Below, one piece after another: positions 23,686 to 34,693 of a DNA stretch of 64,000 nucleotides. A program made the position numbers and the translations under genes. Origin of the DNA: Sarcocystis neurona (Eukaryota; Apicomplexa; Conoidasida; Eucoccidiorida; Sarcocystidae); assembly GCA_000727475.1 (NCBI GenBank), contig KL647288.1, positions 752,699-816,698 on the forward strand, given 5' to 3'. The notes below the pieces were generated by a model. The model did no database searches, was not told the DNA's origin, and was given only the letters and a program-made list of their open reading frames with translations. Numbering within the stretch: position 1 is the first letter of the stretch; each line of letters opens with the position of its first letter.

Positions 23686-25278
23686 TCAGGCTTCCACCAC
23701 GCCCGTAACGTTGACTTTAAAGATAATGTCTCTGCTGAGGTTTGCATCATTGCCAAATATTGCGCGGCAACGTCGCAGGGGTACCGCAGTGCCTTGGACA
23801 CCACCCGCGCCCTGAGCGTGAGCCGACGAGATGACATGAGCACGTACTTTATGCAGCATCAGCCGCCAGTTGAGGCAATTTCCCCACGTGAGCCCTAAGG
23901 CAGGTTGAACCCCGAGGTTCTCAAGAATAGGGCCATGTGCATTCCTAGTGTTCCAAACGTACTTTCCATCTATGCTGCATGGAGCAACTGGCCAGCATAC
24001 ACGAGCCGGCGGCGCCGTAGTGCTCTTTTCCTTCAATGCAGCTGCATCTACTTCATCGGCATCAGCCCCTGCTGATGGTGGGAGATAACCAGTCCCGGCA
24101 ACGTTCACGCTATAGTCGCGGGGGCTGTGGCAGGGCGGCAAATGCTCTTTGACAGTGTCGCTCACCTGGTTCAAAATAAGGCAACAGAAATCATGCTCGC
24201 TGCACAGACGCCGCAGCAGAGCCCCAATACGCAGGAGTTTACTGGCCCGATCTACCAGTCCTGCTTTCAACTGATTCGGTGTATTAATTCTTTTATAATT
24301 ACTCATTACGTCTCCACAGCAGTCAAAGACTCCTCCTGCTGACACACTGTCAAAAGCTGTTGGACGAAAAATGGCCGCAATGGAGTCGAGTACGACAAGC
24401 ACGACTCTATGATAAATGGTCAATCGCGGAAGTCGACGCGTAAGGTTGGACCACAGTTGTTCTTCACTAGAAATTTCTTCAGTGAACACCCGCTGCATGA
24501 GGAGCTTCGTGTGCGCGTCATCAGTGGTGCCCACAGGGCGAATACGGCATTCTCTACAAGCAGACCCACAATGAGAAGCGTGGTCCCCCGTCTCTCCGTT
24601 TCTTCTATATTGGCGGTGAAGAACAATTTCGTGCAGCCGCTTCACTGGAAATGCTCCTTCCGTGTGTAAGTAGTACACAACTGCAGGCTTGCACGCACAT
24701 CCTGTGCAGCCTCTGATGTCTCCTCCAGCGTATTGATCGTCTGCAAACTCACAGCTGCGACCTTGAGTGTGTGTTTCAGCGTCTGGGACGTCTGGAAGTC
24801 TACCGGGTTCCTCTGCGGCTTCTGCGGTTGATCCAGGGAATCTGGGGAGAACACGAGAAGACTTACAGCAGTGAGCACACGATTTGTGCTTATTATACAG
24901 CTGAATGATGGTCTCTGCAGCCAGCGTCAAGGCCAGCTGCGTCTTCCCAGTACCCGCCGGGCCTACAATTTCCACCAGGGATCCCATTGCGAAGCACCCG
25001 GAAAGCTTATCGTCCAGCGCTTGGCTTCCGAGACTAAGCACTCTGCCTCGAGCGCTCCACTTTCTTTCCCTCCGTTGTTTCACACGGGCAAGGATATCTT
25101 CAGCTGTACGCTGAGGCCATACGTATGATGGCGGAGGCCAAGGAAAAGCGAGGTCTGCAAGGGGTACGACTCCACGAGCGAGGGCTGCGATTGCCGCATG
25201 TGCAGAAAACGCCACATCTTCTCGAGCTCCCGAATTTCCGTCTGAAATCTCTTGTGTGTCCACCTCGGGTGACTCCAT
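23686..25278 (-). CDS. XRCC3: XRCC3-type RAD51 paralogue
   Basis: This is a recombination-repair ATPase that acts with RAD51 paralogues on Holliday junctions and stalled forks. The open frame is 530 codons from ATG at 25278. Walker A (GPAGTGKT, residues 106-113) is followed by a TEGAFPVKRL block matching the XRCC3 TEDAFPHKRL element. Walker B is VVLVVLDSIA (292-301), then LILNQVSDTV (368-377) and LGLTWGNCL near the end, all in XRCC3 order. There is no N-terminal helix-hairpin-helix, also as in XRCC3. Residues about 137-199 are an insert absent from the family. It starts with a strong GTAAGT donor and ends at a CCTGCAG acceptor (intron 24681-24866, 186 bases, in frame). Removing it gives exons 24867-25278 and 23686-24680, 468 residues, and restores normal family spacing. 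The gene is convergent with the secreted-protein gene and divergent from bL24m. Confidence 0.87.
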   Translation of the reverse strand: MESPEVDTQEISDGNSGAREDVAFSAHAAIAALARGVVPLADLAFPWPPPSYVWPQRTAEDILARVKQRRERKWSARGRVLSLGSQALDDKLSGCFAMGSLVEIVGPAGTGKTQLALTLAAETIIQLYNKHKSCAHCCKSSRVLPRFPGSTAEAAEEPGRLPDVPDAETHTQGRSCEFADDQYAGGDIRGCTGCACKPAVVYYLHTEGAFPVKRLHEIVLHRQYRRNGETGDHASHCGSACRECRIRPVGTTDDAHTKLLMQRVFTEEISSEEQLWSNLTRRLPRLTIYHRVVLVVLDSIAAIFRPTAFDSVSAGGVFDCCGDVMSNYKRINTPNQLKAGLVDRASKLLRIGALLRRLCSEHDFCCLILNQVSDTVKEHLPPCHSPRDYSVNVAGTGYLPPSAGADADEVDAAALKEKSTTAPPARVCWPVAPCSIDGKYVWNTRNAHGPILENLGVQPALGLTWGNCLNWRLMLHKVRAHVISSAHAQGAGGVQGTAVPLRRCRAIFGNDANLSRDIIFKVNVTGVVEA

Positions 25279-27493
25279 GTTGGCGAAGCCACTTTATACA
25301 GCCTCCAGTCGACACAGGCCCAGGACTTGTTCCCACGGCTAACTCCCCATTAGGAGTGCGTCTAACATTCCTAGCTGGTAAATGCCGAAGTCGTCCGCAC
25401 GAGACCAAAGGCTGCTCGAACACTGCTGACATATCTTCGCAAGTACTAATGGCCATTTACCTACGCTGCGTTCTCCCCTGTCAGCAGGCAAGCACACATG
25501 TTCTTGCGCGACAAATTTCCAAGTAGTCAGGCGGAGAAGAACAACTTTGCTGTTTCTCACGTGTCCTTTGAAGACAGTACCGCCGCATTCCCCATTCAAT
25601 CAGGAACGCGCGGTAGACCGTTGCGTCTTTCTTCTAGTTCCACAAGAACAGACGGAGTATCTTTCTCTTCAATGCACAGAAACACCGCGACTCGTACTCA
25701 CTTAAGGATCCCGGGATAGTTGGAGCAGCGTGGAGCACACGGCGGCCCGCATAACAACAGGCGGGGTGACGCTTGTCAGCAAAGCTTGTTTGTCGAACAG
25801 CTGTAGCGCGGCGCGAAATTCCGTATATCTCTATATGTGAACCTGTATATCCACATATACAGTTGGAATGCGCGTACCATATAGAGAGAGAGAGAGACAC
25901 ACTGCACGCATATCTGCGTGGAGGTTCCGCAGGGGTACGCCACGTTTTTTATGCGCTTGCCTAGCTGCACAGACAGCAAATGCCACTCACGAGGTTAGAC
26001 GTTTTTGACCAGAAACGTAAAAGAACAAAGACTGACATTACAGGACGTTCAACTTTCAATTCCAGCCGCTACACCAGCTTGCCCCCGATTTGCGGGGACG
26101 AAGACGGTGCACAGATGCCGGTGTGCGCTGCTAAGTAATGCAAATGCAGCAGACGGATCACGCTAGCTGGAGTTGGCAAACTCTACCATAAGTTCGAAAC
26201 TGCACTTGCTTGACCACACCCCTACATGATATTCGTGTGGCCCGCGATAGCAGAGCGTAGACAACTGGCGGGGCTGGCTGCACGCAAGCCCATTCGTACT
26301 GCTTCGCGCCACACGCGTAGCGGAACAGCCAAATCAATTTACACAGATTCTTTTCCTGAGCAGCGTCCCCTTTCAGGAAAGCACTGCCGTTCGCCTGGTG
26401 CCTCCATCCGTCCTCGTCTTCGCTTACACGAGGCCAGCACAGTACATGTGCATACGGGTTTGTCCTCGCACGCGGAAATGGCGATGCACACTGAGTGTAT
26501 ATTGCATGCGCAGGTGCTTTCTCTCAAATAAGTTGAGCCCCTTGGGGACCCATCCGTCCTCGTCTTCGCTTACACGAAGCCAGCTCAGTACGTGTGCATA
26601 CGGGTTTGTCCTCACACGCGGAAATGGCGATGCACACTGAGTGTATTGCATGCGCAGGTGCTTTTTCTCAAATAAGTTGAGCCTCTGGGGGACCCGCGTG
26701 TGTTTAGAGCAGGGCGCACTCCTCTCTGTAGTGGCGGGTCTTTTAGACGCTCTGGCAAGCCCCTCTTACACTGTTCATCTGCGAGCAATACACAATTCCC
26801 AGATCTCCGCTCCGCTAACTCGCAGGAGAGTACTTTTCCTCCATTCGAGTGTAGCACGTACGCCGGCGTGCTACACGAAAAGAACGCACACCACGTGTGA
26901 CAATCGATGATGCCGAGACGTGTAAGAATCTCACACCGTTTTACTCACGCGTACTTACCGTAGTGCATTTGTCAATAACATCGGGATAACTCCCCAGAAT
27001 CTATGGGAAATAGAGAGAGTTCCTTCACCGCAGGTGAAACGCACGCCGGAACCGCGACACGAGAGATGAAACTACCGTTGAAGCAAGATACGATAACTAT
27101 CGGTCTGTGCTGGATTCATCTGTTTGCCGTAAGGCGGAAGCGCAGGCGGATGCGCTCCGCACATCTAAAGTGTAACCGGTGCTCGCGTTGATGACAAGTT
27201 TCGATGTAAGAAGAAAAGCCGATTCGAAGGAGCCAGGAAAAGTACACCTATGTGGTAAGTGTTATGAAGGCCTGTACTCGGATATTTGTACACGTAAACA
27301 AGTACAGGCACAAGTGAAAGAAACTGTGGTGGCTCAGCAACAGTCTTGACCACGCTGATCTTTACATCTATACGTGTATACGTGGATATGTACGCGTCCA
27401 CGTAAACCTTGACGGAGCGGCTAGGGCCAGCCTCCGGGTTGCGTGCCGCATCACTTGCTTTGTTTAAATCCTTGTGTTTTTTTCAAATTCGTT
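25279..27493. promoter_or_regulatory. Divergent intergenic region between XRCC3 and bL24m
   Basis: This 2.2 kb lies between two diverging start codons, so it should hold both promoters. No TATA-type element can be assigned. It contains a recent 146 bp tandem duplication (26405-26694), and no gene is recognised. The divergent layout is seen directly; promoter function is inference. Confidence 0.45.
26405..26694. repeat. Recent tandem duplication, 146 + 144 bp
   Basis: Copy 1 (26405-26550) and copy 2 (26551-26694) both start CATCCGTCCTCGTCTTCGCT and end in ggggaccc or gggggaccc. They differ by a handful of substitutions and two small indels. The high identity implies a young event in otherwise old, non-repetitive sequence. 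Confidence 0.9.
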
Positions 27494-30400
27494 ATGGCGC
27501 TGGCGGGGACTGCGGCGACTTCTCGCGTCCTCTGCTTGTTGTCCAGCATACTGGACAGGGCTCCCTGCATTTTGGTTACCATATCACGCATCAGCAGAGG
27601 TGGGACGTTCAATTGTGTAGCGAGAAGAACAGGAGAGAATTTCGCTGTCATTTCGTCTTTTCAACGTCATCCTCTTCCTCATCGCCTACTTCGTACACCT
27701 GCGCTTCCTGCTATCAGCTTGCGTATTCCAGGGCTCAATTCCACCCCACTCGCACATTCCTTCTGTAAGTGTGCGTCACCTCCTTTTTTGAATTCTATCC
27801 TCTCTAAGGCGTTCTTCCCTCGAGGAGCTCCTTCCTACCTCGGTTTCGGAGGGCCTCACCGGCGGGGGCTTCTTCTGCCTGCGGTGTCTGTACACCGTAA
27901 GCTCGGCAGCTCCTACGATTTCTGGAGTGATGCCTCGTTGGGTGTACCTCGGTTTTTCACCGGCAGCTCCTTCCAGCAGCTAGAGCTGCTCCCGCGACCT
28001 CCCTGTTCCCCGTTGTGCCAGCAAAGTTTCACTCGAGGTCTAAAGTTCGTCCACCCGCGGCACTGGATTCTTCAATGGAAGATCAAGCCGGGAGACCGGG
28101 TGGGCTTACCAGCGGCGTGGCACTTTGTATATCCCATGCTATCAGTTCACAATCGGCGTACACGTATGTGTATATGTACATACATCTGTATATCTGTACT
28201 TCCATACACATCTGCACGCGGTGATGCTTCTACCTATCTTTACACACAGGTAATGCGTCCGGTGATATTGCACATTATGGTTGATCATACACTGGCCGCG
28301 AGATGATTGTTCCCTGTCATGCGTGCGGGTAGTGTACCGCAAGGGGCGAAGAGCGACCAAGCAATTTAACACTCAAGTGGAGGAAGATCGTTCAGCATTT
28401 CGTGAACCCTCGGGAGAAAAGCATCTGCTTTTTTAAACGACGTTGGCTTAAAGCACCACCTCTCTTACGTACCTGCCGTTATATGTACAACGGATCGTCT
28501 TGTCTGTGTTGCCTCGCTCGACACTCACGTCGCACCAATATGCCGTGATTGTGATTCCATAATATATACGTCAGCGACGTAGACCAGGATAGCATGAGGA
28601 GGAGCCTTGCGGCAGTCAACTTGTGCCTGCAAGCGGATATTCATTCGTCAGCGAGTATATATATATATATAAGTGGAGCTACGCAGTAACATGGCGACCA
28701 CCCTTTGTTGGCGTCGTAGTTCAGAGGGTGTTAGTCACCGCTTTGTTCCTCCTCTTTGTGTGCGTGGCCACCGTGATTATCCCACTACTGATGCGGCTCC
28801 TTGTACTCTGCGACCCTGCAATTACTCCAGCTGCTGCCAGCGCTACTACGGCTGCGACAGAGAGAGATGCATATGCAGGACGGATCAAAAAAGTAGCAAC
28901 GGAAGGGCACGCACTGGCTGTCGCAGGGCTCCTGACCCTACCGGTGGTTCTTGTGGCTGCCATGTGTCCTGCAGGTGGTAGTAATTTCGGGAAAGTACAA
29001 AGATTATCGCGGCACAGTTTTGCAGATTGATAAAATGAGGAATGGAGTTGCAGTCAGTGGAGTTAAAGAAGTAAGACCTTTTCAACGCCCAATACTTCTT
29101 CCTTGATCTACTGCGTCCCGCTGCTTCTACGTTTGTTGTTGCAAATCAACTTCAGCGAGGCGCGTGGTACTGCTTCTCGCGTGCTGATATTGTTAAATTT
29201 GTATGTGTCTACAGAATGTATACAAGTATATGCGAATACACATATTTATATATATATATATATATATGCACGTCTCAGTCCGTATATGCACACACGTGTA
29301 TACTGCGGCGTCTTCGCGGGTCTCTGGATATATGAAGGTCGGACGGTGTACAGCTTCGGCACAGTTCTGCAGCCCTGCCGCCGCTGCGTATGCGGTCTCT
29401 CCTGCACCCCCGCGCACACTGGAACTGCGCTCCAGCGTAGCAGAAGTGGCCTTGAAACGGTAGACGGGAACAACAAACAGCTCGTCATCGCAGGGAGTGC
29501 TTTTTCTGTGCATCTCTTCTCCACTGACACCCACATCTCTTGGGGCGCAGTTCAAAAAATCCACGTTTCTACTAACGCCGCCTGGGAATATGTACCTACG
29601 CAGTTGTCACTGTGTGAGTGGCATAAGCTGTGATGTTTTTGTTATACGTACAATCATCTATATGTGTTTGCATGTATTTTTCAGCTGCGACCGTTGCGTG
29701 TGCTGCTGTGTGGGCTGCTTGCCAAAGCAAAAGCTTGTGAGGCATGAAGATGGGACGGCGACACGCATACCTGGCCTCATCCACGTCTCCAACGTGATGC
29801 TCATCGACCAGTCAATGAAGTAAACCTCTCGTAACGTTCGAAACCGAAGGCGCACAGACAAAACAAACGAAGCTGCGTCTTCTGCATACTTCACACTCTC
29901 CACGTACTCTTCTGATATAGGTGAATTCTGTGGGTGTCCTAGGGCAGCCCGAGGGGGGTATTGAGGAAAAAGGCATCGGAACCCTACTGTGAAGCTGCAC
30001 CAAGCACGGACAGCAGACGCTTGTGTGAAGGGCCGTGAACACCTTAGCAACTAGCGCAATCATCTCAGCTGATTAACTCTTCGATCGAATGCGACCGAAG
30101 TCAACATGTCTGCTGGTACATACACACGGCCAGTCGGTCTAAATGACGCCTTCGTGTCCACATGATACTGAGGTGAATAAAAGGTGAATTGCGTGTGCTG
30201 CCGCACATAAGCAGACAGATACAGCTTTTTTCAAATGTGTAATTTCATTGAGCCATCCGCCTCTGGTGAACGGCGGAGTAGCATGTGTTGCACTCAGGTG
30301 CCGTACACGCGCCAGCACGGAGCAGTGAAACTGTTAACAGAGCCGTTTCCGACTGGGAAAATGACTGGCTGCAGAAGACTCACTGCTGAAAAGCTGCCTC

Positions 30401-32049
30401 GAAACTGTGTCCTATGTTGCAGCGTCGGGACGCGCGTGGCGCTCCGCGTAGACAACCACGGAAACGTTGGTAAGCCTAAAAAGAGTTCCAAATAATCGCC
30501 TTCATCGCATTGTGTGCGCGTTGCGCGTCGCCAGCATAGGTTTTACGTAGGGACAGATACAAAATGAGTGTAGGCAACACTGTTTGACCGTATGTGGGTG
30601 AGGGAAATCCTGGTATGCTGCGCTTCACTAATTTCCCTACACCACGGCGGGGTCAGGGCTGCTACTGATGTGTCTGAGCCCACAGAACCGTGGTAGTCGC
30701 GTAGATGTTGCCATCGGACAGACCGTAGAATGCGTCGACTGAATGGAGATGTGCAGAAGGCGGGCGTGATACACCTTTTACGCTGGGCAACTCATCCGAT
30801 GTTGCCTTCGGTCACCATCAGTATTGAACTCGCCAGTATTGTATTTTTTTCCAAATAAGTAGGGAGTGTCCTCAACACTGATTTGCTTCCATGCGGACAT
30901 GTTATTTCCAGTCAATGTCAGTCGTTACAAGCGGAGCTCACCACACCTGCGTTCATCGGTCCTCCTTGGGAACGTTCACTTGAGGAGGCGCGCTTTCGTG
31001 CTAGCTGGCGTCTCTCATGTATACCAGGCAGGCCAGCACCTCTTGTTTGCAGACACAAAGCAATATGCCACTTGTTAAGAAGCCTACAATACCAGATGTA
31101 ACTCAGCAAGTTGCAGATGGTCAAGAACTCTGCTTGGTGGTGTTGTGAGCTCACTTCAGTACGCGTATCGAAAAAAAGCGGCTTGGTGATTCCGTGGCCA
31201 GCGAATGAAATGATTAAATTTGGCGACAACAGAAAGTCTCGCGAAGTCTTGAAAAGCAAAGAAGAAAGGGACGCTGAACTGGAGAAGGAGCAGAACGAAG
31301 ACGAGACAGCTGTCGGACCCAAGGACACTCCAGTAGAAGTTGCTCTTGAAAGGACATACGACTACCGCCAGGTACACGCTTGTGAGCGCGTTGGGCATAG
31401 CAAAGAATTTTTGATTGATTCACTTTGTTAGCCGGTGTAAATCTTTTGACGGCACTTACCTCTAGTAGCGATCAAATGGAGAGATGGGATGGACTCTTGA
31501 ACACCTTTATGTGCACACCACAGTGAAGAGAGGAGACTGCGACCGCTCATGCCAACACACGCCCAGTCTGGCGCGCGCATACTGTCAGATGTTTTTGCGT
31601 GTAGGTAGGCGTAGAGTGTGCACACTGGTAGTCTTGCCTGCGTTAATACGGTGGCCATCAAGTTGCAGAGCTCGATTGCCTTTTCTACCGCAGTGGCCAG
31701 GGAACTGCAGCGACAAAACGTGGCACGTTTCTTAGTGCTGATTGTAGCATTAGGCAGAGTATCGTGAATAAGAATCGATGCGTAGCATCTACTGGCTGTC
31801 GTTTCGGGATTCACTGTGCTACGTCCTAGGTGATCAATGTATATACGAATTCAAGCATACATTTCCTCTAGGTGGCGCAGGCTCGATGTCGCTGGATGTG
31901 CCCTGCCATATCTGTATGATGAAGATAGAATCAGTGTGTTGGATGACGTATGTCCACTGAATGTGTGCCACTGTTACTCCCCGCAGGACGTTGCCACGAT
32001 GCGTGCAATGCGACAGATGATGACAAAATATAATCGCGAGCTGCGCTGA
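27494..32049 (+). CDS. MRPL24: Mitochondrial large-subunit ribosomal protein bL24m
   Basis: This is the KOW-domain protein that binds 23S-type rRNA early in assembly of the mitochondrial large subunit. Six exons join in phase with GT-AG borders: 27494-28099, 28975-29070, 29728-29819, 30423-30469, 31160-31371 and 31987-32049 (371 codons plus TGA). Exon 1 ends HWILQWKIKPGDR and exon 2 continues VVVISGKYKDYRGTVL, the KOW motif. Exon 3 carries IHVSNVMLID, and exons 4-5 join across NHGNVVRVSKKSG. Exon 5 also holds KDTPVEVALERTYDYRQ, the mitochondrial C-terminal extension also seen in animal MRPL24. About 190 residues precede the KOW core, rich in Arg, Ser and Leu and poor in acids, which fits a mitochondrial presequence plus extension. 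An in-frame ATG at 27443 would add 17 residues. The exon 3 acceptor (gccaaag) is weak, so its edge is least certain. Confidence 0.87.
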
Positions 32050-34693
32050 AACGAATGCAACAACGCCATTCCTTGCAGGGTACATATGATATGCCGTCTG
32101 AGGTCTATACTGGCGGGTCGGTAGAGGGAGGCCCTTTCTGATGTGTTCTAGGTGGTACCATTTTTTCGGTGCAGAGGTTGCTGGCAGCACTCGTGTATTT
32201 GTGGCTCCTGCTTTAGAAGTCTGGTCGTCTCTAATTGAGTCCGTTTGCTCGCAGCACCTCACAGTTAGTGTGTATAGTAACTGACCAGTGAGCACTGTTA
32301 GTGAGTGTAGGAACTGACCAACGAGCACTGTACCGGACAGAACCAGTTCTTCGTGTATCCGTGACGTAACGGATACGTACGGAGACGAGGCATAGAGAAG
32401 CATATAAAAGCAGCACCCTCGCAGTTTATTGGTAGATGCTGCAGCATTTTACTGATACAAGACATGGGTGTCCATGGACTGTTCATGGCTTCTAGGATGA
32501 GCACCCCGGAGTGGATGTTACAATACGGTCAAGACCTTTGTGCAGGTCGCAGCGCTTACCAGAGGGTAAGAAGGTATTGGTGGGGATAGACCACAGCTGC
32601 CTTTTAGTTATAGTATAGGGTGCCACATTCGAGTCTCTTCGTGCACGTCGGTCGGAGCGCCGGAGCCCGTGCTCGTCTGCCATCGCTGGCGGGCCAGCTT
32701 GCCGCTGGGGGGGGGCACCAAAGCAGGTATACAGACGGCAAAGCAGGTTTATGCCGAACACGCAGCAATTCCGTGAAGCGTAAGAACTGGAACTCCGTTT
32801 TGTGTGTGCAGGGGCGTGCTGCCTGTTGATTCGAGTCGGGAAGTGTGCCATGTCGTAAACCTCCCAGTACAAAGTGCCATCATACACGTTCTGCAAATTT
32901 ATGAAACGTTGAATTGAATCACGTGTACAGTGACGTCGATATGATTTTCCTGTCGTGATTGTGGTTGTTGTCATAGAGGTGGGCCAGGAATCGCCTGACG
33001 CGTCCTCAACGACGTTTGTTGCGAAGGTTCATTTGAAACGTAGTACCTTCTTTTTTTGTTGAAGCTTGTTTGTGTGTCTTCCGTATCTTCATCGGCACCA
33101 CTTTAACTGGAAGGCTTCCCATGTTCGCCATCGTTACGCTTAAGAGAGGCGAAATGGAAAGTCAGCAAAGTCCTATATTACAAATGTCTGCCGGTTGTGG
33201 AAGAGTATCTCCACTTCTGCGAGCGTGGTCAAGTACTGTGTAGTCGCTCTAAGTGCTTGTTCATCTCCGCTTCGCCTCTTCGTCATCAACTACCTCGTGC
33301 CGCCCATCGAATTCTGCTCCCCAGTGCTGGGAAGACACATCCAGGAGACTACTATACATGCGTTTGAACCGGAGAAGACGTACGACGCGTTCCTCTGAAG
33401 CCGTCGCTTGCCGTTACTTGCAACACTGGCACTCCGGTGTCTGCGCCCCGACTAGCCCCGTTGAAAGGTGGTTGTCGTTAAGGCGAGCGTCCTGCAGTAA
33501 CTGCACGTTTAATCAGACGATTTCCTTGGAGTGATCCGGTTTACGTAGTTGTTTTCCCCTGGGTCATCGAAAGCACTGTTTTAGACCCGCAGATGCTCTA
33601 GCTAGCGTTATGGTTCAACCAGCCGTACCGCGCGCCGACCAGCCGTGCCCTCCGGCGCTGAGCCCGTTAGTTCGCGCAAACAGGTTCTTCCTAATGTGGC
33701 GTTGCACAGTCGATCGCCGCTCACGTGCTACACAGAGTGTCGTCAAGAGGCCCTTCGGATGCTTCATGCCATTCAGTGGGTCTGAAGCAGGTCGACGATT
33801 ATTTTTTCTGCCCCAGTTACCATGATGGAAGAATTGTGTTTGGCCGTCTTGTACTAGGTAGAATTTCGGTTCATTGTCGTCTGGACTGGGCGCGAGTATC
33901 CTGCAGTGCGCTTGGTGTTGAGGCGCGGGAGCCGTCAGCGCCGCCAGGAAGAGGCTGCAGCGCCCGCGTGCAAGCTACCCACGTCAGTACCAATGAAAAG
34001 TCTAGGTCTTTCGCTGCTCCCACTCTCTCAGCTTCGTCCCAATGAAGCCTTTCTACCTAGGAATTGTCCCAAGTTAGCTTTCCATCTCTGAAGTGACCCG
34101 TAATCATAAAGACCATCTATAGGATTAGAAATTGTCTTTGTCGTGCTTGCATCTTGTGCATTAGGCAGGCGGTCTTTAGCAGTCCTCGCAAAATACGTCA
34201 CCGAGCCAAAGCCGTGTTTGTGAATTGCGCTTCGATCCTGCTCCATAGTGGTCGTCCACCTTCCCCGTTTTCTTCATCGTTTACCTCAGAGTCGCTCCTG
34301 CCATTAGTGGTCGTGTCACACTACCGGGGTGTTGTCGCGCATTGTCGTGTTCCACTAGACAACCACGAACAGCATCGTTAGCTGTGTAGAATTACTTTTC
34401 ACCTCTCGTTCTATGGGTGCCGCGCCATTCGTACTCATCCGTGCTGAACCAACAGGAGCGATAGATGAAGACACGTGTGCTCACCCGGTGTCTCGGAAGG
34501 ATATTGCTCTTCTCCAGCTGTGAGTCCTGCTTCTACGTGCCGGTTGTATTCTGGTCGTGTGAGGGACCTTCCCTCCTGTATGCTTCGCTGCACCTTGTCT
34601 CCGAATCCATTTGGATTGCGTAGAACCTTTGGCTGAGTGCTGCTTCCCGCCCCGCTCTATCCAGCAAGGAAGCACCGCCAAAACGGTGTGACA
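32050..34693. other. Intergenic region between bL24m and the alveolin gene
   Basis: No supported gene, RNA or repeat. The largest open frames (for example 32492-32974, -) resemble no family. It presumably holds the bL24m 3' UTR and the alveolin promoter. Confidence 0.45.

Noticed and set aside
32492..32974. 160-codon open frame on the - strand
   Set aside because: One stretch (VYDGTLYWEVYDMAHFPTR) looks protein-like but no family, start context or partner exon could be supported.
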